Shown: positions 33,396 to 40,800 of the stretch, piece after piece | How positions within the stretch are numbered: the first letter of the stretch is position 1 | Layout of the letters: each line of letters starts with the position of its first letter | Assembly: GCA_035550655.1 (NCBI GenBank) | Contig: DASZOU010000034.1 | Location: 1 to 64,000, forward strand | Source: DASZTV01 sp035550655 | Lineage (GTDB): Bacteria; Actinomycetota; Actinomycetes; JAFAQI01 | Reading direction: 5' to 3' | DNA length: 64,000 bases | The notes under the pieces: generated by a model | What the model was told of the DNA's origin: nothing | Databases searched by the model: none | Seen by the model: only the letters and a program-made list of their open reading frames with translations | Program-made: the position numbers and the translations under genes

Positions 33396-33404
33396 GCGAA
33401 GTGC

Positions 33405-34355
33405 ATGACCCAGTTCGGTTACTTCCTGTCCTCCGAAGAGCTGAGTCCTGAAGAGCTGGTCAGCACAGCGCAGCTCGCCGAACGCGCCGGCTTCGATCGG
33501 ATCTGGATCTCCGATCACTACCACCCCTGGACGCGTGAGCAAGGCGAGAGCGCGTTCGTCTGGGCGGTCATCGGGGCGATCGCCGCGAGCACGAAGCTAC
33601 ACATCACCACCGCCGTGACCTGCCCCACCGACCGGATCCATCCGGCCGTGATTGCGCAGGCAACGGCCACAGTGGCTTCGCTCGCTCCCGGCCGGTTCTC
33701 GTTCGGGGTCGGGACTGGCGAGCGACTCAACGAACACATCCTCGGTGGCCTGTGGCCGCCGACAGCGATCAGGCTGGAGCGACTGGAAGAAGCGATCGGC
33801 GTGATCCGAGAACTCTGGAAAGGCGAGACCGTGACGCATCGTGGCGAGCACTACACGGTCGACGCCGCGCGGATCTTCTCTCTTCCGGAGCAACTGCCGC
33901 CGATCCTGATCTCAGGTTTCGGTCCGGCCGCCACGGATCTCGCGGCTCGCATCGGCGACGGCTGGGTCACGGTGCAGCCCGACGCGGACCTGCTGCAGCG
34001 CTACAGGGACGGCGGCGGCCGTGGAACCACCCAGGGCGGCACCAAGATCTGCTGGGCGCCGTCCGCGGAAGACGCGGCCAAGACGGCGTACCGGCTCTGG
34101 GGATTCGAGGCAGTTGGCGGGCAGAGCGCTCAGGACCTGCCGTCGTGGGCGGAGTTCGAGCAGCTCGGCGAGGCGACGTCACCGGAGCAGGTCGCCGAGT
34201 CCGTCCCCTGCGGGCCGGATCCAGAGCGCGCCGCCGAGTCGCTCAAGAAGTACGTCGACGCCGGCTTCGACGAGGTCTATGTGTCGCAGATGGGCCCGGA
34301 CCAGGAGGGCGGCATTCGGTTCCTGGTCGACGACGTACTGCCACTGGTCCGTTGA
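33405..34355 (+). CDS. LLM-class flavin/F420-dependent oxidoreductase (TIGR03557-type)
   Basis: 316 aa. TIM-barrel luciferase-like features: FGYFLSSEELSPEELVSTA, FDRIWISDHYHPW, ITTAVTCPTDRIHPAVIAQA, RFSFGVGTGERLNEHI and ISGFGPAATDLAARIGDGW. The combination fits the G6PDH-related F420 family of actinobacteria. It would transfer hydride to or from F420 on an unknown substrate. Likely co-transcribed with the DUF1360 gene 13 bp downstream. Confidence 0.85.
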   Translation: MTQFGYFLSSEELSPEELVSTAQLAERAGFDRIWISDHYHPWTREQGESAFVWAVIGAIAASTKLHITTAVTCPTDRIHPAVIAQATATVASLAPGRFSFGVGTGERLNEHILGGLWPPTAIRLERLEEAIGVIRELWKGETVTHRGEHYTVDAARIFSLPEQLPPILISGFGPAATDLAARIGDGWVTVQPDADLLQRYRDGGGRGTTQGGTKICWAPSAEDAAKTAYRLWGFEAVGGQSAQDLPSWAEFEQLGEATSPEQVAESVPCGPDPERAAESLKKYVDAGFDEVYVSQMGPDQEGGIRFLVDDVLPLVR

Positions 34356-34368
34356 AGCGGAGCGATGC

Positions 34369-34914
34369 ATGACGGAACCTGAGGCTTCTGTGGCCAGCCG
34401 CAACGGTTCGCCGTCATCCCAACAGGAGCACCCGGTCGCCGCGCACTACGGTCGCCCTGCGTCCGAGCTGCGCGGGTACGCCGCAGTGATGGCGGTGTAT
34501 GCCACAGCCGTCTCGATTGCGGCGGCGGTCATGAAGCGCACTGGTCGGCTGCCTGGTGGCTTCCGGGCCGGGGATCTCGCACTCATGACGCTCGCCACCC
34601 ACAAGCTCAGCCGCACGATCAGTCGCGACTCGGTCACCAGTCCGCTGCGCGCGCCGTTCGCGCGATTCGAGGGCGCCGCCGGTCCCGGCGAGGTGAACGA
34701 GAAGGTAGCGGCGCGGGGCGCCGGGAAGGCGGTGGGGGAGTTGCTCACGTGCCCGTTCTGCCTGGACCAGTGGGTGGCGACCGGGCTCGTCACCGGTCTC
34801 GCCGTCGCTCCTCGCCTGACCAGGTACGTCGCCGCCATCTTCGCGGTACGAGCGGGTGCCGACCTCGTGCAGTTCGGCTACGCGGCCGCCGAGCACGCCA
34901 CCTCCGCCGAGTAG
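34369..34914 (+). CDS. DUF1360 membrane protein
   Basis: 181 aa from the ATG at 34369; the open frame upstream overlaps the LLM gene. About three hydrophobic helices surround the DUF1360 signature (ATHKLSRTISRDSVTSPLR, then LLTCPFCLDQWVA). The CPFC motif could bind metal or form a disulfide. Members resemble sporulation-type small membrane proteins; function unknown. Confidence 0.8.
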   Translation: MTEPEASVASRNGSPSSQQEHPVAAHYGRPASELRGYAAVMAVYATAVSIAAAVMKRTGRLPGGFRAGDLALMTLATHKLSRTISRDSVTSPLRAPFARFEGAAGPGEVNEKVAARGAGKAVGELLTCPFCLDQWVATGLVTGLAVAPRLTRYVAAIFAVRAGADLVQFGYAAAEHATSAE

Positions 34915-35009
34915 CGGCGCAGCGCGAGCCGGCCTGGACGCACGATCATCCGCCGGTTTGCGAGGCCCGGCGGACGGGGAGGCGTGAGGTGTCCGGTTGA
35001 TTCAGCAGT

Positions 35010-35079
35010 GAGTCACCACTTGGTCCGGATCGGTCCCTAGGGCCGAAGCGCACTGAGTCTTGAGTCACGCAGGAGTCAC
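35010..35079. repeat. Three GAGTCAC direct repeats before the hemerythrin gene
   Basis: GAGTCAC occurs at 35010-35016, 35062-35068 and 35073-35079, the last overlapping the ribosome-binding region of the hemerythrin gene. A CCCTAGGG-centred near-palindrome lies between (35031-35045). Together they could be regulator sites; no known regulator fits by eye. Confidence 0.4.
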
Positions 35080-35080
35080 C

Positions 35081-35638
35081 GTGGCGAGCCCACACCGATC
35101 CGCAGTCGACGGTATCGACGTGCTTTGTGAACAGCATCGGACGATCCGTTCCCTGATCGAGACGGTCCGTCAGAACTCGCCGGCGGGACGGCTGGCGCAC
35201 TTCGATCGTCTGGTCGCCTTCCTCGCATGGCACGAGGCGACAGAGGCGCTTCTGCTGCGCCCCGTCACCCGCTCGGATGTGCTCGGCGGTGAGGTCATCG
35301 CCGACGCTCGGGCGGTCGAGGAGAGCCGGATCCGGGCGACAGTGGCCGGACTGACGCACGTCGACCCTGTCTCGCGGGAGTTTCGGCGCGGCTTCGACGA
35401 TCTTGCCCGCCGGCTCATCGAACATCTCGACAGCGAGGAGCGCTACGAGTTCCCGCTCGTGCGTGCGTATCGCGGCAAGGACTCGCTCGCCGCGATGGCG
35501 GCCGTGATGCGACGCACCGATGCTCCCGGCGCCGGTAACACGGCCACAACGGCGACGGCACTCGCGGGCGCGGTGATCAACCCCCTGGCGTCGGCGGTCA
35601 GCAAGGTCCGCGAGGTGGTCGCGGCAGCGCGGCGGTGA
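35081..35638 (+). CDS. Hemerythrin-domain (HHE) protein
   Basis: 185 aa from the GTG at 35081, which has AGGAG five bases before it; a TTG at 35060 would add seven residues. Helical HHE domain with LCEQHRTIRSLIE, AWHEATEALLLRP (H-x3-E) and EHLDSEERYEFPLV (H-x3-E). The C-terminus is Ala/Thr-rich. Cytosolic. Proteins of this group in actinobacteria are linked to oxidative or nitrosative stress, but oxygen, NO or metal binding must be tested. It shares the order hemerythrin-unknown-hemerythrin with the two following genes. Confidence 0.82.
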   Translation: MASPHRSAVDGIDVLCEQHRTIRSLIETVRQNSPAGRLAHFDRLVAFLAWHEATEALLLRPVTRSDVLGGEVIADARAVEESRIRATVAGLTHVDPVSREFRRGFDDLARRLIEHLDSEERYEFPLVRAYRGKDSLAAMAAVMRRTDAPGAGNTATTATALAGAVINPLASAVSKVREVVAAARR

Positions 35639-35682
35639 AAGGGGCCCCTCGAACCGCCCTCGATACGAAGGGAGACAAGAGG

Positions 35683-36015
35683 ATGAGCGAGAAGCTGGAG
35701 CGGCTGCCACGCTGCTGTGAGCAGCACAGCGACTGGCAGGTGCTGACCGAGCATCTGGGCCGGGACTTCCCGACCGTCTCCGGCGAGCAGGTGCTGCGCA
35801 ACGTCCTTGACGCGCAGACCGTGACCCAACGGTTCAAGCTCGACGAGAGCGAAGCGATCGAGATCGCCGAGCTGATCGTTCGCTATCGGCTGCTCTTGAG
35901 CACCGGTCAGCTGGCAGACGTCGCGCGGACCGATCCGCAGACCCACCACGTCAACGGCGCGGCGGCCGCCTTGAACACCCCGCCGTCCCGCGCCGATGTC
36001 TCCCTGGATGCATGA
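35683..36015 (+). CDS. Small helical protein of unknown function
   Basis: 110 aa from the ATG at 35683, preceded by AAGGGAG and AGAGG. The body (about 1-80) is predicted helical with LPRCCEQHSDWQVLTEHLG, then LDESEAIEIAELIVRYRLLL, followed by a flexible tail with THHVNGAA. A vicinal Cys pair (C10-C11) and several His could bind metal. I know no named family. Its place between two hemerythrin genes suggests a shared job. Confidence 0.6.
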   Translation: MSEKLERLPRCCEQHSDWQVLTEHLGRDFPTVSGEQVLRNVLDAQTVTQRFKLDESEAIEIAELIVRYRLLLSTGQLADVARTDPQTHHVNGAAAALNTPPSRADVSLDA

Positions 36016-36072
36016 CCGGTTGCTTCCCGGGCATCACTACCAACCGCACCCACTTGGAAGGAGACGAGCGAG

Positions 36073-36618
36073 ATGGCCCACGACGCAATCGACTTCCTGC
36101 TCGGACAGCACCAGCAGGTCGAGAAGCTGATCGATCAGATCAAGACCGCCGCCGCGGACTCGCGCGGGGAGTTGTTCGACGAGCTTCGCGAGATGCTTGC
36201 AGTGCACGAGACCGCGGAAGAGCTCGTGCTTCGGCCGGTCACCAAGGCCGCCGGTGAAGACGGCAAGCAGATCGCCGACGATCGGACCGCCGAAGAAAAC
36301 GAGGCGAAGCGCGCGCTGGCGGACCTCGAGAAGCTCGACCCGGCGAGCGATACGTTCCTCACGGACTTCGAGGCGTTCGCGGCCGATGTGCTCGAGCACG
36401 CGACCAACGAGGAGCAGCAGGAGTTCCCGCTGGTCCGGCGGGACAACGACGCCGACCGGCTCGCCAAGCTCGGCGCCGCGATGGAGAAGGTGGAGCAGGT
36501 CGCACCCACTCATCCGCATCCGAGTGCCAAGTCGACGGCGGCGGTCGCAGCAATGGGTCCGTTCGCATCCATCCTCGATCGGGCGCGCGACGCGATCTCA
36601 GCCGCACTCAAGGACTGA
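36073..36618 (+). CDS. Hemerythrin-domain (HHE) protein
   Basis: 181 aa with an AAGGAG site. HHE ligands appear in LLGQHQQVEKLID, AVHETAEELVLRP (H-x3-E) and EHATNEEQQEFPLVRR (H-x3-E). Acidic, with an Ala-rich C-terminal helix. It resembles the hemerythrin 435 bp upstream, so the two likely arose by duplication. Cytosolic; probable di-iron or related site; role in stress inferred. Confidence 0.83.
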   Translation: MAHDAIDFLLGQHQQVEKLIDQIKTAAADSRGELFDELREMLAVHETAEELVLRPVTKAAGEDGKQIADDRTAEENEAKRALADLEKLDPASDTFLTDFEAFAADVLEHATNEEQQEFPLVRRDNDADRLAKLGAAMEKVEQVAPTHPHPSAKSTAAVAAMGPFASILDRARDAISAALKD

Positions 36619-36626
36619 CGGCCACC

Positions 36627-36884
36627 ATGACCGGTGTTGAGCCGGGCCCACCCAAGCGCTCCGAGACCGACCCGCCGGCGGCCGACGGGCCGGTCGACGA
36701 AAGCCCCGGCAGCCCGCCGCCTCGGCCGAAGGAGACGGCGGACGCCGCGGGCCGCGCCGCGAATGATCCGTCAGTGACAGAGGGCGGTCTGGTCCACGAG
36801 GCAAAGCAGGCCGCGGACGGCAAGCCAGACGGGGAGGTCGACACCGGCGACCACAAAGCGCGGCCGGCGACGTTGTTCTCCTAG
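36627..36884 (+). CDS. Small Pro/Asp-rich disordered protein (putative)
   Basis: 85 aa, ATG 8 bp after the hemerythrin stop, without a strong Shine-Dalgarno. The sequence is low in hydrophobic residues and rich in Pro, Asp, Gly and Ala, so it is probably unstructured. Coupling to the upstream gene is the main support. It could be a spurious frame. Confidence 0.4.
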   Translation: MTGVEPGPPKRSETDPPAADGPVDESPGSPPPRPKETADAAGRAANDPSVTEGGLVHEAKQAADGKPDGEVDTGDHKARPATLFS

Positions 36885-36890
36885 CAGGCG

Positions 36891-37661
36891 CTAGTTCTGG
36901 TTGTAGCTGTACGTCGTCACTCGGGTCTGGTCGCAGACGGCGGTGCCGTTGAAGTACCAGGTGAACAGGCGCGTGCCGTTGCCGGGCTCGGAGAGGTTGA
37001 CCGTCCACGACTTGCCGACCGGCAACGAGGCGTTGACCGTGCCGACGTGCTGCGCCGCTGCCTGCGACGTGACCGTCGAGCGCCCGTGACGGCCGACCTT
37101 GACCGTGCCTTCACCGCCGACGCTCTCGTTTGGGTTCTCCGTGCCGGGGATGTATTCGATGTGAACCGAGCTGCACGGGTTGTCGCTGACCTTGAGCGCG
37201 GTGTAGTCGACCTCGTTGCTGAAGAAGCTGAACACGTAGTGGAAGCTGCCGTAGGTCCCTGCCTGGCTCTTGGGCGGCTGGAACAGGGTCTTCCACTTGA
37301 CCGTGCCGAAGACATGGAGCTTGCGTCCGACCGCCGTGACGAGCTTCCCGGAGTGGCTGTACGCCGCGATCCGGAAGTCGTAGATGCCGATCGGCTCGGC
37401 CGGGAACGTCGTCTTTCCGCTGGTGCCGTGAAGGTGCCGGAAGGTGCCCCAGCTCTGGGTGTTGCCGTTGTAGCCCTGCAGCACGACGGTGTCGGAGCCG
37501 CGGTTTCGCGCGTGCCACGACACGGTCGTGGGCTTGTTCGCGTGAGCGTGAGCGGGGACCTTCAATCCGAGGTCCGGCGTACCGGCCGCACTGACCGGGA
37601 CCGCAATCAGAGCAGTCGAAGCGGCCAGGGCGAGGCCGAGCAGGGGGACGATCCTTCGCAC
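36891..37661 (-). CDS. Secreted protein of unknown function
   Basis: 256 aa from a GTG at 37661 with GAGAGG nine bases before it; an in-frame ATG farther up lacks this. A signal peptide ends near VSAAG (about residue 25). The mature part is beta-rich and Ser/Thr/Gly-rich (GLKVPAHAHANKPTTVSWHA, then GYNGNTQSWGTF), with two lone cysteines that may pair (NPCSS and AVCDQ). It has the look of an immunoglobulin-like or cell-surface domain, but I recognise no family. No partner gene on its strand. Confidence 0.65.
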   Translation of the reverse strand: MRRIVPLLGLALAASTALIAVPVSAAGTPDLGLKVPAHAHANKPTTVSWHARNRGSDTVVLQGYNGNTQSWGTFRHLHGTSGKTTFPAEPIGIYDFRIAAYSHSGKLVTAVGRKLHVFGTVKWKTLFQPPKSQAGTYGSFHYVFSFFSNEVDYTALKVSDNPCSSVHIEYIPGTENPNESVGGEGTVKVGRHGRSTVTSQAAAQHVGTVNASLPVGKSWTVNLSEPGNGTRLFTWYFNGTAVCDQTRVTTYSYNQN

Positions 37662-37850
37662 GATGACGTTCCTCTCGTCAGGTCCAGCGGAGTTCATCAC
37701 ACACGGCGTCCGTGAAGTCTGGCAAGCCGGGCATGGGGCGCCTGTGGCGGATCTGACCGGATCTGCGCCGATGGAGGGCGGTTCGAACCGATCCGTGGTC
37801 CGGTCGGGCGGCACCGCGTGGTTACAACTGACCAAAGCAAAATTCAGGCC

Positions 37851-37875
37851 TAACGCGGCGCCCACCGCGGCGTTA
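37851..37875. promoter_or_regulatory. Inverted repeat upstream of the LuxR-type regulator
   Basis: TAACGC, 13 bases, GCGTTA, with a CGCGG/CCGCG pair inside, lies 44 bp before the regulator ATG. It could be an operator for autoregulation or a leader hairpin. Confidence 0.4.
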
Positions 37876-37918
37876 CCTTGACGAATCGGCAACCTCAGGT
37901 CTCAGGAGTTCGTGCGCC

Positions 37919-38548
37919 ATGACGGCAGTCTTCATCGTCGATCGCTACGAGCTGGCCCGTCGTGGTCTGGCTGACCTGATCGACCGTGCCGAGGACCTGC
38001 AGGTCGCAGGTGAGGCGCACGACGCGATGAGCGCGCTCGAGGCGATCACCGCGACCCGCCCCCACGTTGTCGTCATCGAGATCCGCAACAACTACCGTGA
38101 CGGCATCGAGCTGTGCCGGGCCGTCGTCAACAACGGCAATGGCACGCGCTGCCTGGTGCTCGCTGACGACTCCGGCGACGACCTGATGTTCGATGCGATC
38201 AGCGCGGGCGCTGCTGGTTACCTGCTCGATCGCGCCAGCGGCGAGGAGGTGCTCGCCGCGATTCGCACCATCGCCAGCGGCCGTTCCCTGCTCGATCCGT
38301 CGTTGACGCATCGGGTCTTCGCCCGGCTGCGCACCACCGAGGCATCAGATTCGACCGGGATGGCTGCGCTCACACCGCAGGAACGGCGGGTGCTCGACCA
38401 CGTCTCCGCCGGCCTGACCAACCGCCAGATCGCCCGCCAGTGCGGCATCGCGGAGAAGACCGTGAAGAACCACGTCTCCGCGATCTTGCGGAAGCTGGAG
38501 TTCTCCAGTCGCACGCAGGCAGCGCTCTACGCCCGCGAGAGCGCCTGA
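37919..38548 (+). CDS. NarL/LuxR-type regulator with a degenerate receiver domain
   Basis: 209 aa. The C-terminal LuxR helix-turn-helix is intact (LTPQERRVLDHVSAGLTNRQ, AEKTVKNHVSAILRKL). The N-terminal receiver (1-120) has lost phosphorylation residues: the acidic pair is D8-R9, the phospho-acceptor position is E54 (VVIEIRNN), the Thr/Ser switch is A82 and the Lys is D104. It therefore cannot be a normal phospho-switch; Glu at the acceptor may mimic the active form. No histidine kinase is adjacent. It lies just before the fliW/csrA/sigma flagellar genes, so control of motility is plausible. Confidence 0.85.
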   Translation: MTAVFIVDRYELARRGLADLIDRAEDLQVAGEAHDAMSALEAITATRPHVVVIEIRNNYRDGIELCRAVVNNGNGTRCLVLADDSGDDLMFDAISAGAAGYLLDRASGEEVLAAIRTIASGRSLLDPSLTHRVFARLRTTEASDSTGMAALTPQERRVLDHVSAGLTNRQIARQCGIAEKTVKNHVSAILRKLEFSSRTQAALYARESA

Positions 38549-39000
38549 CCTATCGCTTGACGGGCTTGTGCCCGTCGCCGCGCTGCATCGCCTTCAGCCC
38601 GTTTCGATCGGCTTTGCACCCCCCGCCGTACCGGCTCGGTGCGCCCGTCCATGTCGGACACGTCCGGCAGTAGTCGCAGGCCCAAGGTCCTAGAGCGGCT
38701 GGGACCTAGGGCTTTTCGGCCCGATTGGATTCGGGCCGTTGTTACCCCTCTGCATCCCCTCGACGGGTGGGGTCGAGCTGGTCCCCGATGAGCATTCGGG
38801 GTAGTCCCGAATGGCTGTGCCAACCGGTCGATATCGGGGCGTTCTATGGCAACCGTGACCGCCGACGGGACGGTCCTAGGCCCGGGGCTGGTCCTTAGAA
38901 GTTGCTATTTAGACCGGCCTTCGCGGACCTCAATACTTCGAGCAGCCCAGGGGTGGGCGTGGACCGCGACAGCGGTTCCGGGTTCGAAGGAGGCGGCCAG
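38549..39000 (+). other. 452-bp hairpin-rich intergenic region / candidate fliW-csrA leader RNA
   Basis: No gene is seen. It holds a terminator-like hairpin (38559-38576), AGGTCC/GGACCT (38685-38707), an 8-bp stem with loop TTGGAT (38717-38738), CTCGAC/GTCGAG (38759-38777), and two competing hairpins: CCCCGA/TCGGGG (38783-38801) or ATTCGGG/CCCGAAT (38794-38812). Further down are GGTCCTAGG (38872-38880) and GGTCCTTAG (38891-38899). A GAAGGAGG site precedes fliW. The GGA in the 38725-38730 loop matches the core that CsrA binds. A structured 5' leader of fliW-csrA is the main idea; promoter position is unknown. Confidence 0.45.
38559..38576. terminator. Terminator-like hairpin after the LuxR-type gene
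   Basis: GACGGGC-TTGT-GCCCGTC, a perfect 7-bp stem with 4-nt loop, 11 bp after the stop. No T-run follows. It probably ends the regulator transcript, implying a separate promoter for fliW. Confidence 0.55.
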
Positions 39001-39468
39001 ATGGGCGAAGCCGCGACCGGCGAAGTGCCGAGCATTCGGTTTCGTCGCGGGCTGCCCGGCTTCCCCGGGGACCGGTCGTTCTGCCTGCTGCGATGGGGAA
39101 GCGCCGGCGGCGTGTACTCCGTCCTGGTCGACCCCGCCGAGCCGAACGTGCGGTTTCTCGTTGTGCCGCCAGGACTGTTCTTTCCGTCGTACGAGATCGA
39201 GCTCGACGACGCGACGGTGGCGCAGCTCGGCATCGAGAGCGCGGACGAGGTCCTGCTCCTCGTGATCGTCACGGTTCACGAGCGACCCGAGGACGCGACG
39301 GCCAACCTGCTCGGCCCGATCGTCATCAACACCAACTGCCGCGAAGGTCTGCAGCTCGTACTTCCCGACCCCAAGTGGGGCACCCGGGTCCCGCTGCTTG
39401 CGGACGCGACCCCCACTCGTGACAGCCAAGCAAGTGCGACAAAGGAGCCAGCCCGATGCTCGTCCTGA
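39001..39468 (+). CDS. fliW: Flagellar assembly factor FliW
   Basis: 155 aa from the ATG at 39001 with AAGGAGG upstream. FliW marks: IRFRRGLPGFPGDRSFCLL, FLVVPPGLFFPSYEIEL, and NLLGPIVINT. FliW binds flagellin and CsrA; when flagellin is exported, free FliW takes CsrA off the flagellin mRNA. It overlaps csrA by 13 bp, the classic fliW-csrA pair. The C-terminal 25 residues are a variable tail. Flagellin itself is not in this window. Confidence 0.9.
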   Translation: MGEAATGEVPSIRFRRGLPGFPGDRSFCLLRWGSAGGVYSVLVDPAEPNVRFLVVPPGLFFPSYEIELDDATVAQLGIESADEVLLLVIVTVHERPEDATANLLGPIVINTNCREGLQLVLPDPKWGTRVPLLADATPTRDSQASATKEPARCSS

Positions 39469-39734
39469 CTCGGCGTACCCAACAGTCGATCGTCATCGGT
39501 GACGGCATCGTCGTCACTGTTCTCGACATCCGTGGCGACCAGATACGGCTTGGCATCCGTGCGCCGCGCGACGTGCCGGTCTACCGCGAAGAGCTGCTCA
39601 CAGCGGTCGGCGAGTCCAACATCGCCGCGGTGCTGTCCGGCGGCAGCGAGGGCACAGCTGTCCCTCCGGTGCCGTCTGCGCAGAGCGCGACTGCAGCGCC
39701 GCGCGCTCGTAGCCGCCGGAACCGGGCCGCGTGA
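39456..39734 (+). CDS. csrA: Carbon storage regulator CsrA, extended
   Basis: 92 aa with an AAAGGAG site. The first 55 residues are a standard CsrA (MLVLTRRTQQSIVIGDGIVV, IRAPRDVPVYREEL with the RNA-contacting Arg). Usual length is about 60-75, so about 30 residues rich in Ser, Pro, Arg and Ala form an added basic tail that might bind RNA or FliW. CsrA dimers bind GGA in hairpin loops and block translation. Overlap with fliW and with the next sigma gene (GTGA) shows one operon. Confidence 0.92.
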   Translation: MLVLTRRTQQSIVIGDGIVVTVLDIRGDQIRLGIRAPRDVPVYREELLTAVGESNIAAVLSGGSEGTAVPPVPSAQSATAAPRARSRRNRAA

Positions 39735-40669
39735 TGGTGATGACGCCGGTGCGCATCCCGCAGCAACGCTCGCAGAGCGGCGCCCTGTCCCCCGAGGGGG
39801 CCAAGCTCGTCGAGGAGCATCTCTGCCTGATCCCTGCCCTCACCGCCAGCATCGCCGCGCATTACCCCCGTCATGCCGACCGCGAGGAGCTCGCGCAGGC
39901 GGCAGCCCTCGGTCTCGTCGAGGCCGCACTGCGGTTCGACCCCGAACGCGGCGTGCCCTTCGAGCGGTGGGCGAGTACCCGGGTCCGAGGCGCTGTCATC
40001 GACGCGGTTCGCGCGATCGACTTCGCTCCGCGCTCCGTCCGTGCGACTGCTCGTCACATCGACCTGGTGCAGGACGAGTTGAGCCAAAAGCTCGGCCGCA
40101 CTCCCACCACCCGGGAGCTCGCGAAAGAGCTCAAGATGTCGGTACGCGAGCTCGACGAGCACCGCGCGCGGCGCTTCGCCGGCGTGGTGCTGTCCCTCGA
40201 CGCGCCGACGGACACCGGCGACGGCAGTCCGGTTGGGCTGGCGGAGGTGCTGGCCGAGACCGACGCGCCGAGCCCCGACACCGCTCTTGACGAGGCCGAG
40301 TGCATCGCGTTGCTGCGGGAGGCACTGCGGTTGCTTCCTGAGCGGCTGCACGTCGTGATCCACGGCTACTTCGTGCTCGGGCGTACCTCGCTCGAGCTTG
40401 CTGAGCAGTTGGGCGTGACGGAGTCGCGCATCGCGCAGATGCGCGCCGAAGGCCTCGCGATGATGCGGCACGGTCTGGCCGGGCCGCTCGAGCGGACGTC
40501 GGGGAACGAGACGGTTGGGCGGCGAGCCGCACGCAGCCGCGAGGCCTACGCCGCAGCGGTGGCCGACCAGGCGTCGACGTTGGCGCGGCGCTCCCGCAGC
40601 ACGGCGGCCCTCCCGCGGCAGCGCCGCGAGTCGCCGGCGGTCATGGTCGCCGAGCGCACCAGCGCCTGA
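39731..40669 (+). CDS. Sigma-70 family factor, WhiG/FliA type
   Basis: 312 aa from GTG at 39731 (GTG-ATG-GTG-ATG, so the exact start is uncertain). Region 2: LAQAAALGLVEAALRFDPERG and FERWASTRVRGAVIDAVR; region 3: LSQKLGRTPTTRELAKELKM; region 4: SLELAEQLGVTESRIAQMRAEGL. This is the FliA/WhiG/SigB-like group 3 layout. Linked to fliW-csrA and opposite the flagellar operon, it is a likely flagellar sigma factor. A long basic Ala/Arg tail (after about 258) is unusual for FliA and may serve regulation. Confidence 0.85.
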   Translation: MMVMTPVRIPQQRSQSGALSPEGAKLVEEHLCLIPALTASIAAHYPRHADREELAQAAALGLVEAALRFDPERGVPFERWASTRVRGAVIDAVRAIDFAPRSVRATARHIDLVQDELSQKLGRTPTTRELAKELKMSVRELDEHRARRFAGVVLSLDAPTDTGDGSPVGLAEVLAETDAPSPDTALDEAECIALLREALRLLPERLHVVIHGYFVLGRTSLELAEQLGVTESRIAQMRAEGLAMMRHGLAGPLERTSGNETVGRRAARSREAYAAAVADQASTLARRSRSTAALPRQRRESPAVMVAERTSA

Positions 40670-40703
40670 CCCCCGAGCGCCTAACCCTCCCGCGCGGGCG
40701 ACA

Positions 40704-40783
40704 CGCATGTGACATAGCGGTCGTGAATCGCGACGCGCATGTGACATGCGGGTTGCGATTCACAACCTCTGTGTGACATACGA
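40704..40783. repeat. TGTGACAT repeats with a 41-nt near-perfect palindrome
   Basis: In the 131-bp convergent gap between the sigma gene and the flagellar operon, TGTGACAT occurs three times (40708-40715, 40740-40747, 40772-40779). The middle copy is the tip of a palindrome at 40723-40763 with 18 of 20 paired bases around a single central G. It may be a two-way terminator or a regulator site. Confidence 0.7.
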
Positions 40784-40800
40784 GCGAGCGAGCGGGCGGG

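Noticed and set aside
38549..39000. GEMM-type c-di-GMP riboswitch before fliW
   Set aside because: The typical conserved sequence blocks and two-helix architecture are not found; the hairpins here do not fit that fold.
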